Shown here: positions 13,628 through 22,209 of the stretch, piece by piece
Layout: each line of letters begins with the position of its first letter
How positions within the stretch are numbered: position 1 is the first letter of the stretch
Assembly: GCA_051876105.1 (NCBI GenBank)
Contig: JBJEHN010000076.1
Location: 1 to 27,486, forward strand
From: W2P13-069 sp051876105
GTDB lineage: Bacteria; Actinomycetota; Coriobacteriia; Coriobacteriales; QAMH01
DNA length: 27,486 bases
Reading direction: 5' to 3'
Position numbers and translations under genes: made by a program
Notes under the pieces: generated by a model
The model's input: the letters and a program-made list of their open reading frames with translations, nothing else
The model's database searches: none
What the model was told of the DNA's origin: nothing

Positions 13628-14455
13628 ATGACCACCCCTGCCGACCAGACCAAGGTGCCCAGCATCCAGAGCCTGCAGGAGGAGCCCCTGCTGCTGCTCG
13701 ACCATGTGAGCAAGAGCTACAACGGCAAGAGCGCCGCCTTAGATGACGTCTCGCTCGCGGTTGGGCGCGGGGAGTTCGTCTCGATCATCGGCTGCTCCGG
13801 TGCGGGCAAGTCCACGCTGCTGCGCTGCGTCAACCGCCTCATCGACCCGAGCGCAGGTTCGGTTGTCTTCGACGGGGTGGACGTCTGCCAGTTGGGCAAG
13901 CGCCAGCTCCGCCAGCTGAGGCGCCGCATCAGCATGATCTTCCAGCACTACAACCTGGTGTACCGGGCCACGGCCATCGAGAACGTGCTGCAGGGGCGCC
14001 TCGGCTACAAGTCGCTGGCCGCGGGGGCGCTGGGCCTGTACACCGAGGAGGAGAAGCGGGCTGCCTTCGAGGCGCTCGGCCAGGTGGGGCTCGCGGACTT
14101 CGCCTACAGCAGGGCAGACCAGCTCTCCGGTGGGCAGAAGCAGCGCGTGGGCATTGCGCGCGCACTGCTCCAGCAGCCGCTGCTGATCCTAGCTGACGAG
14201 CCCATCGCCAGCCTCGACCCCAAGTCCTCCCAGGTGGTCATGAGCCAGCTCAAGTGGGCCTCCCGGGAGCTGGGCGTGGCCTGCCTGGTCAATCTGCACC
14301 AGGTGGACTTCGCACTGGAGTACTCGGACAGGGTCGTCGGCCTCTCCAAGGGGAGGGTCATCTTCAACGGCGCCCCCGAGGAGCTCGACGAGCAGGCGAT
14401 CGCGGCGATCTACGCGGGCAACCCGGTCGCAGGTGCAATGGAGGTTGCCGCGTGA
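13628..14455 (+). CDS. phnC: Phosphonate ABC transporter ATP-binding protein
   Basis: This 275-residue ATPase powers phosphonate import. Walker A is GCSGAGKST (55-63), the signature LSGGQKQR starts at 166, and Walker B is LILADEP (186-192) with E191 as the catalytic base. The NLHQVDFALEYSDRVVGL segment with the switch histidine is characteristic of PhnC. An N-terminal extension of about 20 residues precedes the domain. The chosen ATG is 2 bases after the phnD stop. Its stop TGA (14453-14455) overlaps the GTG start of the first permease gene. Confidence 0.94.
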   Translation: MTTPADQTKVPSIQSLQEEPLLLLDHVSKSYNGKSAALDDVSLAVGRGEFVSIIGCSGAGKSTLLRCVNRLIDPSAGSVVFDGVDVCQLGKRQLRQLRRRISMIFQHYNLVYRATAIENVLQGRLGYKSLAAGALGLYTEEEKRAAFEALGQVGLADFAYSRADQLSGGQKQRVGIARALLQQPLLILADEPIASLDPKSSQVVMSQLKWASRELGVACLVNLHQVDFALEYSDRVVGLSKGRVIFNGAPEELDEQAIAAIYAGNPVAGAMEVAA

Positions 14456-15279
14456 GCAGCCTGCAAGCCCCCGGCGCCCCTGCCGCCCGCGTGCAGGGAG
14501 ATGCCTTCTTCACCAGGCGCGCCGCGATCCTGGCGGCCTGTGCAGCGGGCTTCGTGCTGCTCAACGGCGTGACGGCAGCCTACGTCCACTACGACTTCCT
14601 CAGCACGCTCGTCGAGATTCCCCGCGGCTTTGCCTGGATGCTTGCCGAGTTCATGCCCACGCCTGAGTCGCTGGAAAAGCTGCCTGCGATCCTGGAGGCC
14701 CTGCTCGAGACCGTCTTGGTCTCTGTCGCGGCGAGTGCCGTTGCCGCCCTCCTCGCCTACATCCTGGCCGTGCTGGGCTCGCGCAGCGTCGGGCTCGGCG
14801 GCCCGTTCCCCTTGCTTGCGCGCGGCATCGCGTCTCTGTTCAGGAACATCCCGGTGGTGGCTTGGGCGCTCATCCTGCTCTTCTCGTTCAAGCAAAGCGA
14901 GTTCACCGGCTTCCTGGCGCTGCTCCTGACGAGCTTCGGCTACCTGACCAGGTGCTTCTTGGAGAGCATCGACGAGCTCGCCTCCGGCCCGGTCGAGGCG
15001 CTGAGGGCCTGCGGCGCCGGGTACCTGCAGATCATCGCCTGTGCGGTGATCCCGCTCTCGCTGACATCCGTAGTCTCGTGGCTGCTCTACATGATCGAGA
15101 CCAACATACGCGACGCCACCCTAGTGGGCATACTCACCGGCACGGGCATCGGCTTCGTCTTCGACATCTTCTACAAGAGCTTCCGCTACGACGTCGCGGG
15201 TTTGGTCATCGTCTTGATCGCCGTGGTGGTCATCGCCTGCGAGCTGACCTCGAACTACGTGAGGAGGAAGGTGCTATGA
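14452..15279 (+). CDS. phnE: Phosphonate ABC transporter permease, first subunit
   Basis: This 275-residue inner-membrane protein is one of two PhnE-type permeases. It has a first helix at about 25-48, a binding-protein-dependent transport domain from about 80, and the EAA-loop region ESIDELASGPVEALRACGAGYLQIIACAVIP, which contacts the ATPase. The start is a GTG at 14452 overlapping the phnC stop by 3 bases, with GGAGG 7 bases upstream. Its stop overlaps the next gene's ATG (ATGA at 15276-15279), so the two permeases are likely made together and form a heterodimer. Confidence 0.92.
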   Translation: MSSLQAPGAPAARVQGDAFFTRRAAILAACAAGFVLLNGVTAAYVHYDFLSTLVEIPRGFAWMLAEFMPTPESLEKLPAILEALLETVLVSVAASAVAALLAYILAVLGSRSVGLGGPFPLLARGIASLFRNIPVVAWALILLFSFKQSEFTGFLALLLTSFGYLTRCFLESIDELASGPVEALRACGAGYLQIIACAVIPLSLTSVVSWLLYMIETNIRDATLVGILTGTGIGFVFDIFYKSFRYDVAGLVIVLIAVVVIACELTSNYVRRKVL

Positions 15280-16241
15280 GCTCCTCTCAAGTGCTGGAGA
15301 AGGCGCCCCTGGCCCCGCTGGCGCAGGTGGCCCCGGAGCAGCAGCTTGCCTGCGGGCGGGCCGCGCTGGTTGCCGAGGGCTGCCCTGCTATGCAGGCGCC
15401 GACGGCCCCGAGCGCTGCCCGCATGAGCCGCAGGGGCGCAATCAAGGTGCACGTCATGAGCCCCGCCAACCTGGCGCTGGCGCTCTTCTTCGCCGCTGTG
15501 GCGGCGGTGACGGTGTTCACCTTGGCCACCATGGACTTCGGCAAGGCGCAACCCCTCGAAGCGGCCCAGAGCGCCGTGGCGGACTTCTGGACGATGATGG
15601 TCACGCCCGCGCTGGCGGGGCACTTCAGCGCCGCGGACGTCGCCGAGGGGCTGCTCATCTCACTCGCGCTGGCGTTGCTGACCACCACGCTCGGCGCCGT
15701 CCTCGCCTTCCTGCTGGGGCTGTTCGCCGCGTCGAACCTCTCCTCCAAGCGCGTGAGCAACGCGATCAAGGTGCTCATGTCGATCGCACGCGCTGTGCCC
15801 ACCATCCTGTGGGTGCTGGTGTTCTCGGTGGCGATAGGCCTGGGGGCGGAGGCAGCTGTGACGGGCTTGCTGTTCCACAGCGTGGCCTACCTGGTGAAGG
15901 CATACTCGGAGGCCTTCGAGGAGGTCGACCAGGGTGTGATCGAGGCCCTGCGCTCGACAGGTGCCGGCTGGTGGCAGGTCGTGGGGCGCGGCGTGGTGCC
16001 GGAGAAGGTGAACGAGCTGCTCTCGTGGACCTTCATCAGGTTCGAGATCAACTTCGTGAACGCCGTGGCCGTGGGCGCCGTGGCCGGTGCGGGCGGCATA
16101 GGCTACCAGCTCTTCTTGGCGGGCAGCTTCTACCTCAACATCCACGAGGTGGGCCTGATCGTGTACCTGTGCCTGGCTGTGGCGGTGGCGCTCGAGCTGC
16201 TGGCAACCAAGCTGCGCAAGCACTTCATCGTCTCTCATTAG
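15276..16241 (+). CDS. phnE: Phosphonate ABC transporter permease, second subunit
   Basis: This 321-residue permease pairs with the preceding one. Residues 1-60 form a hydrophilic, Ala/Pro-rich cytoplasmic extension not seen in the first subunit. A helix at about 64-88 follows, then the transport domain with the EAA-loop EAFEEVDQGVIEALRSTGAGWWQVVGRGVVP and a C-terminal membrane block ending in KLRKHFIVSH. The ATG at 15276 lies after GAGGAGGAAGG and overlaps the previous stop. An alternative start further in (Met at about residue 50 or 61) would remove the extension, but the ribosome site favours the first ATG. Confidence 0.92.
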   Translation: MSSSQVLEKAPLAPLAQVAPEQQLACGRAALVAEGCPAMQAPTAPSAARMSRRGAIKVHVMSPANLALALFFAAVAAVTVFTLATMDFGKAQPLEAAQSAVADFWTMMVTPALAGHFSAADVAEGLLISLALALLTTTLGAVLAFLLGLFAASNLSSKRVSNAIKVLMSIARAVPTILWVLVFSVAIGLGAEAAVTGLLFHSVAYLVKAYSEAFEEVDQGVIEALRSTGAGWWQVVGRGVVPEKVNELLSWTFIRFEINFVNAVAVGAVAGAGGIGYQLFLAGSFYLNIHEVGLIVYLCLAVAVALELLATKLRKHFIVSH

Positions 16242-16262
16242 GCATCTCGAAGAGGAGTATCC

Positions 16263-16697
16263 ATGGATCGAATCGAATGGACGCGCCTGCTGGTGGAGGA
16301 GGGAGGCGGCTTGGCCCGCAGCCTCGCCCAGGAGGTAGAGAACAGGGAGGGGGGCGCGGTCACGCTGCTCGCCCCGCCGCGCTGGGAGCTGGTCATGCTC
16401 AAGGTGAGGGAGACCGCCCAGGAGACCCCCTTCTACCTGGGAGAGGCGCTCATGATCACCTGCAAAGTGGAGGTGGCCGGCACCCTGGGTTTCGGTGCGC
16501 TGCTGGGGGATGCCGAGCAGAGGGCCTACGACCTGGCACTCATCGACGCGGTGCTCTCGGGCCCGCAGGCGCAGCGCTATCTGGAGCGCTGGGAGCCGCG
16601 CTTCGAGGAGGCGCGGCGCGCCCTGGAGCGCGAGGAGCAGCTCCAGGCACAGCGCATCGCACTGACAAGAGTCGACTTCGAGACCATCGAGGCATAG
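16263..16697 (+). CDS. phnG: C-P lyase core subunit PhnG
   Basis: This 144-residue protein is a subunit of the PhnGHIJ carbon-phosphorus lyase core complex. It has the family's RETAQETPFYLGEALMITCKVEV stretch around residues 49-71, followed by GFGALLGDAEQRAYDLALIDAVL. Length is normal for PhnG (about 145-150). With PhnH, PhnI and PhnL it supports transfer of a phosphonate onto the ribose C1 of ATP with loss of adenine. ATG at 16263 follows AGAGGAG. The phnH start is 5 bases after its stop. Confidence 0.9.
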   Translation: MDRIEWTRLLVEEGGGLARSLAQEVENREGGAVTLLAPPRWELVMLKVRETAQETPFYLGEALMITCKVEVAGTLGFGALLGDAEQRAYDLALIDAVLSGPQAQRYLERWEPRFEEARRALEREEQLQAQRIALTRVDFETIEA

Positions 16698-16702
16698 AAC
16701 GC

Positions 16703-17314
16703 ATGCAGTCACAAGAACCGCTTCACATCATGCAACGCAACTTCCGCGCGCTCCTGGGCGCTTTCGCCCGCCCCGGGACCGTGGGGCGCATCGAGGCGCT
16801 GCCGCTCAGGCGTGCGTTGCCCCAAACGCTCGACTGCACCCTCTTCACGCTGGCTGCCCTGCTCGCGGACCAAGCGGTGAGCCTGGCCGCCTGCGGGCCG
16901 CAGGCCCGCGAGCTCGAGGCCTTCCTGGCCCAGGAGACGCGGGTGCGCATCTGCCCGCTGAGCGACGCCCAGTTCGTGCTCGTCGCAGCTGGCGCCGGTG
17001 CGCAGGAGGAGGCCCGGGCGATCGCACAGGCGAGGGCCGGCGAGCTCATCTCCCCCGAGCTTGGCGCCACGGTGCTCGTGGGCTGCAGGCAGCTGGGCGC
17101 ACAGCCCGCTGCAGGGCTTGCAGCCTTCGAGGTGCAGGGGCCCGGCGTGCGGCTCGGCAGTCCCACGCGCTTTTGGGCCTGCAACAGCGCCTGGCTCGAG
17201 GCGCGTAACAGCCGCGGGGACGAGTACCCCTGTGGCATCGACCTGGTCTTGGCCGACGGTGAGGGTCGTGTGGTGGCGCTGCCCCGCACAAGCCGCGTGA
17301 GGGAGGTGGACTAG
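16703..17314 (+). CDS. phnH: C-P lyase core subunit PhnH
   Basis: This 203-residue subunit starts with HIMQRNFRALLGAFARPGTVGRI, the family's conserved opening, and continues with LDCTLFTLAALLADQAVSLA. PhnH is needed for phosphonate use and pairs with PhnI, PhnG and PhnJ; it is itself thought to lack a catalytic site. The frame is open far upstream, but the first in-frame ATG after phnG (16703) gives the expected length. A GAGG lies upstream in the phnG 3' end. Its TAG at 17312-17314 directly abuts the ATG of phnI. Confidence 0.9.
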   Translation: MQSQEPLHIMQRNFRALLGAFARPGTVGRIEALPLRRALPQTLDCTLFTLAALLADQAVSLAACGPQARELEAFLAQETRVRICPLSDAQFVLVAAGAGAQEEARAIAQARAGELISPELGATVLVGCRQLGAQPAAGLAAFEVQGPGVRLGSPTRFWACNSAWLEARNSRGDEYPCGIDLVLADGEGRVVALPRTSRVREVD

Positions 17315-18427
17315 ATGGGTTACGTGGCAGTCAAAGGCGGCGGCAGGGCCATCGAGGAGAGCCTCGACCTCCTGGAGCTGCAGCGCCTGAGCGCGCAGCA
17401 CCAGCCGAGCGTGCAGCAGATCGAGGAGGCCCTGCCCGAGCTGGTCGACCAGGTCATGGGCGAAGCCTCGCTCTACGCGCCGCAGCTGGCGGCGCTGGCC
17501 GTCAAGCAGGCGCAGGGCAATCCCGACGAGGCGGTCTTTCTGCTGCGCGCCTTCCGCTCCACGCTCGAGCGCACCTGTGTTTCCGCCACCATCGACACCT
17601 CGGCCATGCGCATCAGGCGCCGCATCTCGGCGGCGTTCAAGGACGTGCCCGGGGGCCAGGTGCTGGGTGCCACGCGCGACTACAGTCACCGCCTGCTGCG
17701 CTTCGAGCTCGCCGAGGAGGGAGAGGGCGAGCGCGCCGCCAAGCTGCGGGAGCTGGAGGAGCGCCTCGCCGAGACGGCCGCCACACAGCCCGCCCAGGGT
17801 GAGCCGGCAGGCGAGCTGCCGCGCGTCGTCGACTACCTGCGCGCCGAGGGCCTCCTGCCCACGCGCCGGCCGCAGGAGCTCGAGCCCGACGACGCCACCA
17901 TGAGGCCGCTGGAGATTCCCGCCTCGCGCTCCATGCGCTTGCAGACCCTGGCGCGCGGCATGACGCAGGCGGTCGAGGCCCTGGGCTATGCCGCCATCAG
18001 GGGCTTTGGCGACGCCCATCCCACAGTGGGCGAGATACGCGCCGGCGCGGTTGACGTGGTCATCGAGCCGCCTCTGGGCGAGCTCGGCGCCGGCTCTCGC
18101 GACTGCTGTTACCTGGGAAGTGTCCCGGTGACGGAGGTGGAGAGCGTCTTCGCTGCGAACGGGGAGGACGCCCTGGGCTTCGAGCTGGGCTACGGCCTGG
18201 TGCTGGGGTCGTGCGAGACCAAGGCGATCGCCATGAGCGTGCTCGACTACTGCCTGGAGCAGGGCGACGAGCGCTACCCGACGCAGGACCAGGAGTTCGT
18301 TCTGTACCACGTCGACGGCGTGGAGGCCACGGGCTTCATCTCGCACCTGAAGCTGCCCCACTACGTGACGTTTCAATCAAAGCTCTCGAGTGTGCGCTCC
18401 GTGCAACGGGAAGGGCAGGAGGCATGA
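17315..18427 (+). CDS. phnI: C-P lyase core subunit PhnI (nucleosidase)
   Basis: This 370-residue protein opens with MGYVAVKGGGRAIEESLDLL, the typical PhnI start. It is the subunit that, with PhnG, PhnH and PhnL, replaces adenine of MgATP by phosphonate. Conserved segments include SHRLLRFELAEE near 127-138, RSMRLQTLARGMTQAVEALGYAAIRGFGDAHPTVGEIR across about 205-245, and a C-terminal DQEFVLYHVDGVEATGFISHLKLPHYVTFQSKL. Length matches the family (about 355-370). A GAGGGAGG ribosome site lies in the phnH end, and the ATG follows its stop with no gap. Confidence 0.94.
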   Translation: MGYVAVKGGGRAIEESLDLLELQRLSAQHQPSVQQIEEALPELVDQVMGEASLYAPQLAALAVKQAQGNPDEAVFLLRAFRSTLERTCVSATIDTSAMRIRRRISAAFKDVPGGQVLGATRDYSHRLLRFELAEEGEGERAAKLRELEERLAETAATQPAQGEPAGELPRVVDYLRAEGLLPTRRPQELEPDDATMRPLEIPASRSMRLQTLARGMTQAVEALGYAAIRGFGDAHPTVGEIRAGAVDVVIEPPLGELGAGSRDCCYLGSVPVTEVESVFAANGEDALGFELGYGLVLGSCETKAIAMSVLDYCLEQGDERYPTQDQEFVLYHVDGVEATGFISHLKLPHYVTFQSKLSSVRSVQREGQEA

Positions 18428-19296
18428 GGATGGAACAGCGCTACACCTTTGCATTCTTCGACGAGTCTTCCAAGCGCGAGATACGCCGCGCCGTGCTCAA
18501 GGGGGTCTGCATCCCCGGCTACCAGGTGCCGTTCGCGTCGAGGGAGATGCCCATCGGCCGCGGCTGGGGCACGGGGGGACTGCAGATCACCCTGTCGCTC
18601 ATCGGCCTCGACGACGTGCTGAAAGTCATCGACCAGGGCAGCGACGACTCCGTTAACGCGGTCAACATCAAGAAGCTGGTGTCCAACACCACGGGCGTCG
18701 AGATCACGGAGGAGACCTCCCGCGCCACGCTCATCCAGTCGCGCCACAGGATCCCGGAGGAGCCCCTGCGCGAGGACCAGGTCCTCGTGCTGCAGGTGCC
18801 CACACCCGAGCCCCTGCGCGGGTTCGAGCCCCGCGAGTCTGTGACCCGCCGCCTGCACGCGGAGGCCGACTACACCGGTGCCTGGCTGGGGCTCTTCGAC
18901 CAGATCGTCGCCTACGGCACGACGGTAACCGGCGCCGACCACCCCGTCTTGGTGGAGGGCCGTTACGTGATGGCGCCCTCACCCATCCCGCGCTTCGACA
19001 ACCCCAAGCTCGACCAAGCGCCGCACCTCACGCTGTTCGGCGCTGGGCGCGAGAAGAAGATCTACGCCGTCCCGCCCTACACCTCGGTCAAGCCGCTCGA
19101 CTTCGAGGACTATCCCTTCGTGCGGGAGAGCTTCGAGGGCAGGCGGTGCCGCCTCTGCGGCGCGACGGGCGTGTACATGGACGAGCTGGTCGACGGAGAG
19201 ACCGGCCAGACCTACTACCTCTGCAACGACACCGCCTACTGCGCCTCGCGCCGCCGCGGTGGGCAGGGGGCGGAACAGGAGGTGTGCTGTGGTTGA
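18424..19296 (+). CDS. phnJ: C-P lyase radical SAM subunit PhnJ
   Basis: This 290-residue protein cleaves the carbon-phosphorus bond of ribose 1-phosphonate 5-phosphate using S-adenosylmethionine and a [4Fe-4S] cluster. All known key residues are present: the cluster cysteines C242, C245 and C267 in the unusual C-x2-C-x21-C pattern, the thiyl-radical cysteine C273, and the glycine G32 that is proposed to carry the first radical (IPGYQ). Length is close to the E. coli protein. The ATG at 18424 overlaps the phnI stop (ATGA) and follows AGGAGG. An ATG two codons later is possible. Its product is a 5-phosphoribosyl 1,2-cyclic phosphate. Confidence 0.97.
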   Translation: MRMEQRYTFAFFDESSKREIRRAVLKGVCIPGYQVPFASREMPIGRGWGTGGLQITLSLIGLDDVLKVIDQGSDDSVNAVNIKKLVSNTTGVEITEETSRATLIQSRHRIPEEPLREDQVLVLQVPTPEPLRGFEPRESVTRRLHAEADYTGAWLGLFDQIVAYGTTVTGADHPVLVEGRYVMAPSPIPRFDNPKLDQAPHLTLFGAGREKKIYAVPPYTSVKPLDFEDYPFVRESFEGRRCRLCGATGVYMDELVDGETGQTYYLCNDTAYCASRRRGGQGAEQEVCCG

Positions 19297-20146
19297 GAGC
19301 GAACCCCTTCTGGAGGAGGAGCCCTGCCTGAGGGTGGAGCACCTGGGCGTGCGCTTCGGGCGGGGCTGCCCGCACTGCCAGGAGCCCGGCGCGGTGCTCG
19401 AGCGCAACATGTGCCCCCACTGCAAGACGGTACACGCCGTCCGGGACGTGAGCCTCGAGCTCTTCCCGGGCGAGATCGTGGGCATCGTGGGGGAGTCGGG
19501 CTCGGGCAAGTCGAGCCTGATGAAGTGCGTCTACTTCGACCAGGAGGCCACCAGCGGCCGCGTGCTCGCAACCCCCTACGATGGCGGGCGCGCCAACCTG
19601 CTCGAGCTGAGCACGCAGCAAAAGCGCTTCGTGCGCAACACCGTCTTCGGCATGGTCTACCAGAACCCGCACCTCGGCCTGCGCATGGACTTCTCGTCGC
19701 TCTCGAACATCGCCGAGCAGATGATCGCCTCCGGCAACCGCAATGTGGGCACCATGCGAGCGCGCGGCAGCGAGCTGCTGCAGCACGTCGCCATCCCGCT
19801 GGCGCGCGCCACCAGGCCCCCCAGGGAGTTCTCCGGCGGTATGCAGCAGCGCGTGCAGATAGCCAAGGCGCTCTCCAACAACCCGCCCATCCTGCTCTTG
19901 GATGAGGTGACAACGGGCCTCGACCTCTCTGTGCAGGCCGCCGTACTCGACCTCATCTTGCAGATACGCAGGGAGTTCGGCGTGAGCATGCTCGTGGTCA
20001 GCCACGACCTCGGCGTCATCCGCATGCTTGCAGACAGGACCCTCGTCATGCTCGACGGCCAGGTCATAGAGAGCGGCCTGACAGACCAGATACTCGAGGA
20101 CCCGCAGCACGCCTACACCCAGGAGCTCGTGTACTCGCTTCTCTGA
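19289..20146 (+). CDS. phnK: C-P lyase ATP-binding subunit PhnK, with CxxC pair
   Basis: This 285-residue ABC-type ATPase binds the C-P lyase core rather than a transporter. Walker A is GESGSGKSS (68-76), the signature region is FSGGMQQRVQIA, and Walker B is LLLDEVTTGLD. Before Walker A it has four cysteines in two CxxC pairs, C27/C30 (GCPHC) and C42/C45 (MCPHC), which look like a zinc-binding knuckle; similar insertions occur in PhnK of non-proteobacterial species and are missing in E. coli. The start is a GTG at 19289, six bases after AGGAGG and overlapping the phnJ stop. A 69-base gap with a strong hairpin separates it from phnM. Confidence 0.92.
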   Translation: MVESEPLLEEEPCLRVEHLGVRFGRGCPHCQEPGAVLERNMCPHCKTVHAVRDVSLELFPGEIVGIVGESGSGKSSLMKCVYFDQEATSGRVLATPYDGGRANLLELSTQQKRFVRNTVFGMVYQNPHLGLRMDFSSLSNIAEQMIASGNRNVGTMRARGSELLQHVAIPLARATRPPREFSGGMQQRVQIAKALSNNPPILLLDEVTTGLDLSVQAAVLDLILQIRREFGVSMLVVSHDLGVIRMLADRTLVMLDGQVIESGLTDQILEDPQHAYTQELVYSLL

Positions 20147-20156
20147 CCCCGCGCCT

Positions 20157-20187
20157 CGCACCCGGCCCTCTCGCAGGGCCGGGTGCG
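20157..20187 (+). other. 13-bp perfect hairpin between phnK and phnM
   Basis: CGCACCCGGCCCT (20157-20169) and AGGGCCGGGTGCG (20175-20187) are exact reverse complements with a 5-base loop. No T-tract follows, so readthrough is expected. It may stabilise the 3' end of the upstream mRNA part or lower expression of the downstream genes. Confidence 0.6.
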
Positions 20188-20215
20188 GCGGCCCCCTCAT
20201 TTGCAAAGGAGCCCC

Positions 20216-21508
20216 ATGAACACAAGGTCATTCGTCATCAAGCGCGGAAGCGTCGTCACGCCCGATGCCGTGCTGCCCGAGAACGACGTCGCGGTGATCG
20301 ATGGCGTCATCGCGGGCGTCTTCCCCTCGGCCGAAGCGGGCGTGCGCCTCCCAGAGCTGCTCGGGCAGCGGGGGCTCGACCCCCTCGCCCAGCTGCCCGA
20401 GGTGAGCGCCAGCGGCGCCTACGTGACGCCCGGCATCATCGACATACACTCCGACTACGTGGAAAACGTCGCCTCGCCGCGCCCGAGCGTCATCATGGAT
20501 CTGGCGTCCTCCCTCTACAAGACGGACCGCGAGCTGGTGAGCCACGGCATCACCACCATCTACCACTCGCTCTCTGTGTACGGGGCGCTCATCTTCGACC
20601 ACAAGCCCATCAGGAACTTCGACAACGTTAAGGCGCTCATCGACCACGTTGCCCTCATGCGTGGCGGCGAGGAGCTCGACCACCTCATCAGACACCGCCT
20701 GCACATGCGCGTCGAGCTCGACTCCGTCGACCTGTACGACGACATGCGCTCCTGCCTGGAGGAGGGCAAGGTCGACCTCGTCTCGTTCATGGACCACACG
20801 CCCGGCCAGGGCCAGTACTCGGATTACGCGCTCTTCGCGGACACGCTCAAGGGCTACCGCGATGTGAGCGACGAGGAGGTGGCGCAAATCATCAAGGGGC
20901 AGCAGGAGAGCCCCAAGCTGAGCTGTGCGCAGATCGAGGCCCTGAGCCGCCTCGCGCGCAGCCGGGGTATCTCGATCGCCTCCCATGACGATGACAGCGC
21001 GGAGAAGATCGCCTTCATGGATGGCCTGGGCGCGCGCATCTCCGAATTCCCCGTCTCGCTGGACGTCGCCCTCGAGGCCCGCTCGCGGGGCATGCATACG
21101 CTGGCCGGCGCCCCCAACGTCATGCTGGGGCACAGCCATTCGGGCAACCTGTCTGCCCGCGAGGCGGTGCTCGCCGGAGCCGTGGACGTGCTCTGCAGCG
21201 ACTACTACCCTGCCGCGCTCCTGGACGCCGTCTTCACGCTGAGCAGGGCCTGCGGTCTGGCCCTGCACGAGGCCTTCGCGCTGGTGACGGCCAACCCAGC
21301 CGAGGCCGTAGGCCTGCAGGACACGCTCGGCTCCATCGCCGCGGGCAAGCGGGCGGACATACTGCTCGTGCGCGAGATATCCAACGGATCTGGCGTGACC
21401 ATGCCCGTGGTGACCAGGGCCTTCGTGGGCGGCAGCTCCGTCTACCGCTCCCACTACCCGGCGCAGCCGAGCGGCTACGGCTCTCCGTCCGAAGGCGAGG
21501 TCGAGTGA
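20216..21508 (+). CDS. phnM: Ribose 1-methylphosphonate 5-triphosphate diphosphatase
   Basis: This 430-residue amidohydrolase-family enzyme removes pyrophosphate from ribose 1-phosphonate 5-triphosphate, making the substrate for PhnJ. The metal-binding start is PGIIDIHSDYVE (72-83, with H78 and D80); later segments are SFMDHTPGQGQY, SHDDDS and LCSDYYPAALLDAVF. It is longer than E. coli PhnM (about 378) because of an insertion near residues 42-65 and extra C-terminal residues. The ATG at 20216 follows AAAGGAG. The stop overlaps the GTG start of phnL. Confidence 0.93.
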   Translation: MNTRSFVIKRGSVVTPDAVLPENDVAVIDGVIAGVFPSAEAGVRLPELLGQRGLDPLAQLPEVSASGAYVTPGIIDIHSDYVENVASPRPSVIMDLASSLYKTDRELVSHGITTIYHSLSVYGALIFDHKPIRNFDNVKALIDHVALMRGGEELDHLIRHRLHMRVELDSVDLYDDMRSCLEEGKVDLVSFMDHTPGQGQYSDYALFADTLKGYRDVSDEEVAQIIKGQQESPKLSCAQIEALSRLARSRGISIASHDDDSAEKIAFMDGLGARISEFPVSLDVALEARSRGMHTLAGAPNVMLGHSHSGNLSAREAVLAGAVDVLCSDYYPAALLDAVFTLSRACGLALHEAFALVTANPAEAVGLQDTLGSIAAGKRADILLVREISNGSGVTMPVVTRAFVGGSSVYRSHYPAQPSGYGSPSEGEVE

Positions 21509-22209
21509 CCATGGCGCTGCTGGAGATACGCGGCCTGTCCAAGTCGTTCACCCTGCATAGGGCCCAGCGCTGCATTCAGGCCTGCCAGGGCATCACGCTT
21601 AGCGTCGAGGAGGGCAGCTTCGTGGGGATCACTGGGCGCAGCGGCTCGGGCAAGTCGACCATCCTGCGCTGCATCTGGCGCACCAACGTGCCGCAGGAGG
21701 GCAGCATCATGTACAACTCGGAGCGCTTTGGGCGCATCGACCTGGCCCGGGCCACCCAGAGGCAGATGCTCTACCTGCGCTCCTACGAGATAGGCTATGT
21801 CTCGCAGTTCCTCTCGGTGCTGCCGCGCCAGAGCGCCTACGACATCGTCTACCGCAGCGCCCTCGAGGCTCCCGGCATCGGGAGCGGGGAGGAGGCCGCG
21901 CGCCAGACCGAGCACATGCTGAGGCACTTCGACTTAGACGAGAGCCTCTGGGAGCTCTACCCCAAGACCTTCTCCGGCGGCGAGAAGCTCAGGCTCAACA
22001 TCGCCGCCGCCATGATCAAGAAGCCGCGCCTGCTGCTGCTTGATGAGCCCACCGCCTCGCTGGATAATGCCTCCAAGCTCAAGGTACGTGTGCTCATCGA
22101 GCAGCTCAAGGGGCAGGGGACCACCATGCTCGGCATCTTCCACGACCTCGAGTTCATGGAGGGGCTGTGCGACAGAGAGTACAACATGCAGAGGGGGATG
22201 CTGGCATGA
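21505..22209 (+). CDS. phnL: C-P lyase ATP-binding subunit PhnL
   Basis: This 234-residue ABC-type ATPase is needed with PhnGHI for attaching phosphonate to ribose triphosphate. Walker A is GRSGSGKST (44-52), the signature is FSGGEKLRLNIA and Walker B is LLLLDEPTASLD, all intact. The N-terminal KSFTLHRAQR and RCIWRTNVPQEGSIMY segments resemble PhnL. Start is most likely the GTG at 21505, overlapping the phnM stop with GAGG 5 bases upstream; an ATG at 21511 is the alternative. Its TGA overlaps the ATG of the next gene. Confidence 0.92.
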   Translation: MTMALLEIRGLSKSFTLHRAQRCIQACQGITLSVEEGSFVGITGRSGSGKSTILRCIWRTNVPQEGSIMYNSERFGRIDLARATQRQMLYLRSYEIGYVSQFLSVLPRQSAYDIVYRSALEAPGIGSGEEAARQTEHMLRHFDLDESLWELYPKTFSGGEKLRLNIAAAMIKKPRLLLLDEPTASLDNASKLKVRVLIEQLKGQGTTMLGIFHDLEFMEGLCDREYNMQRGMLA

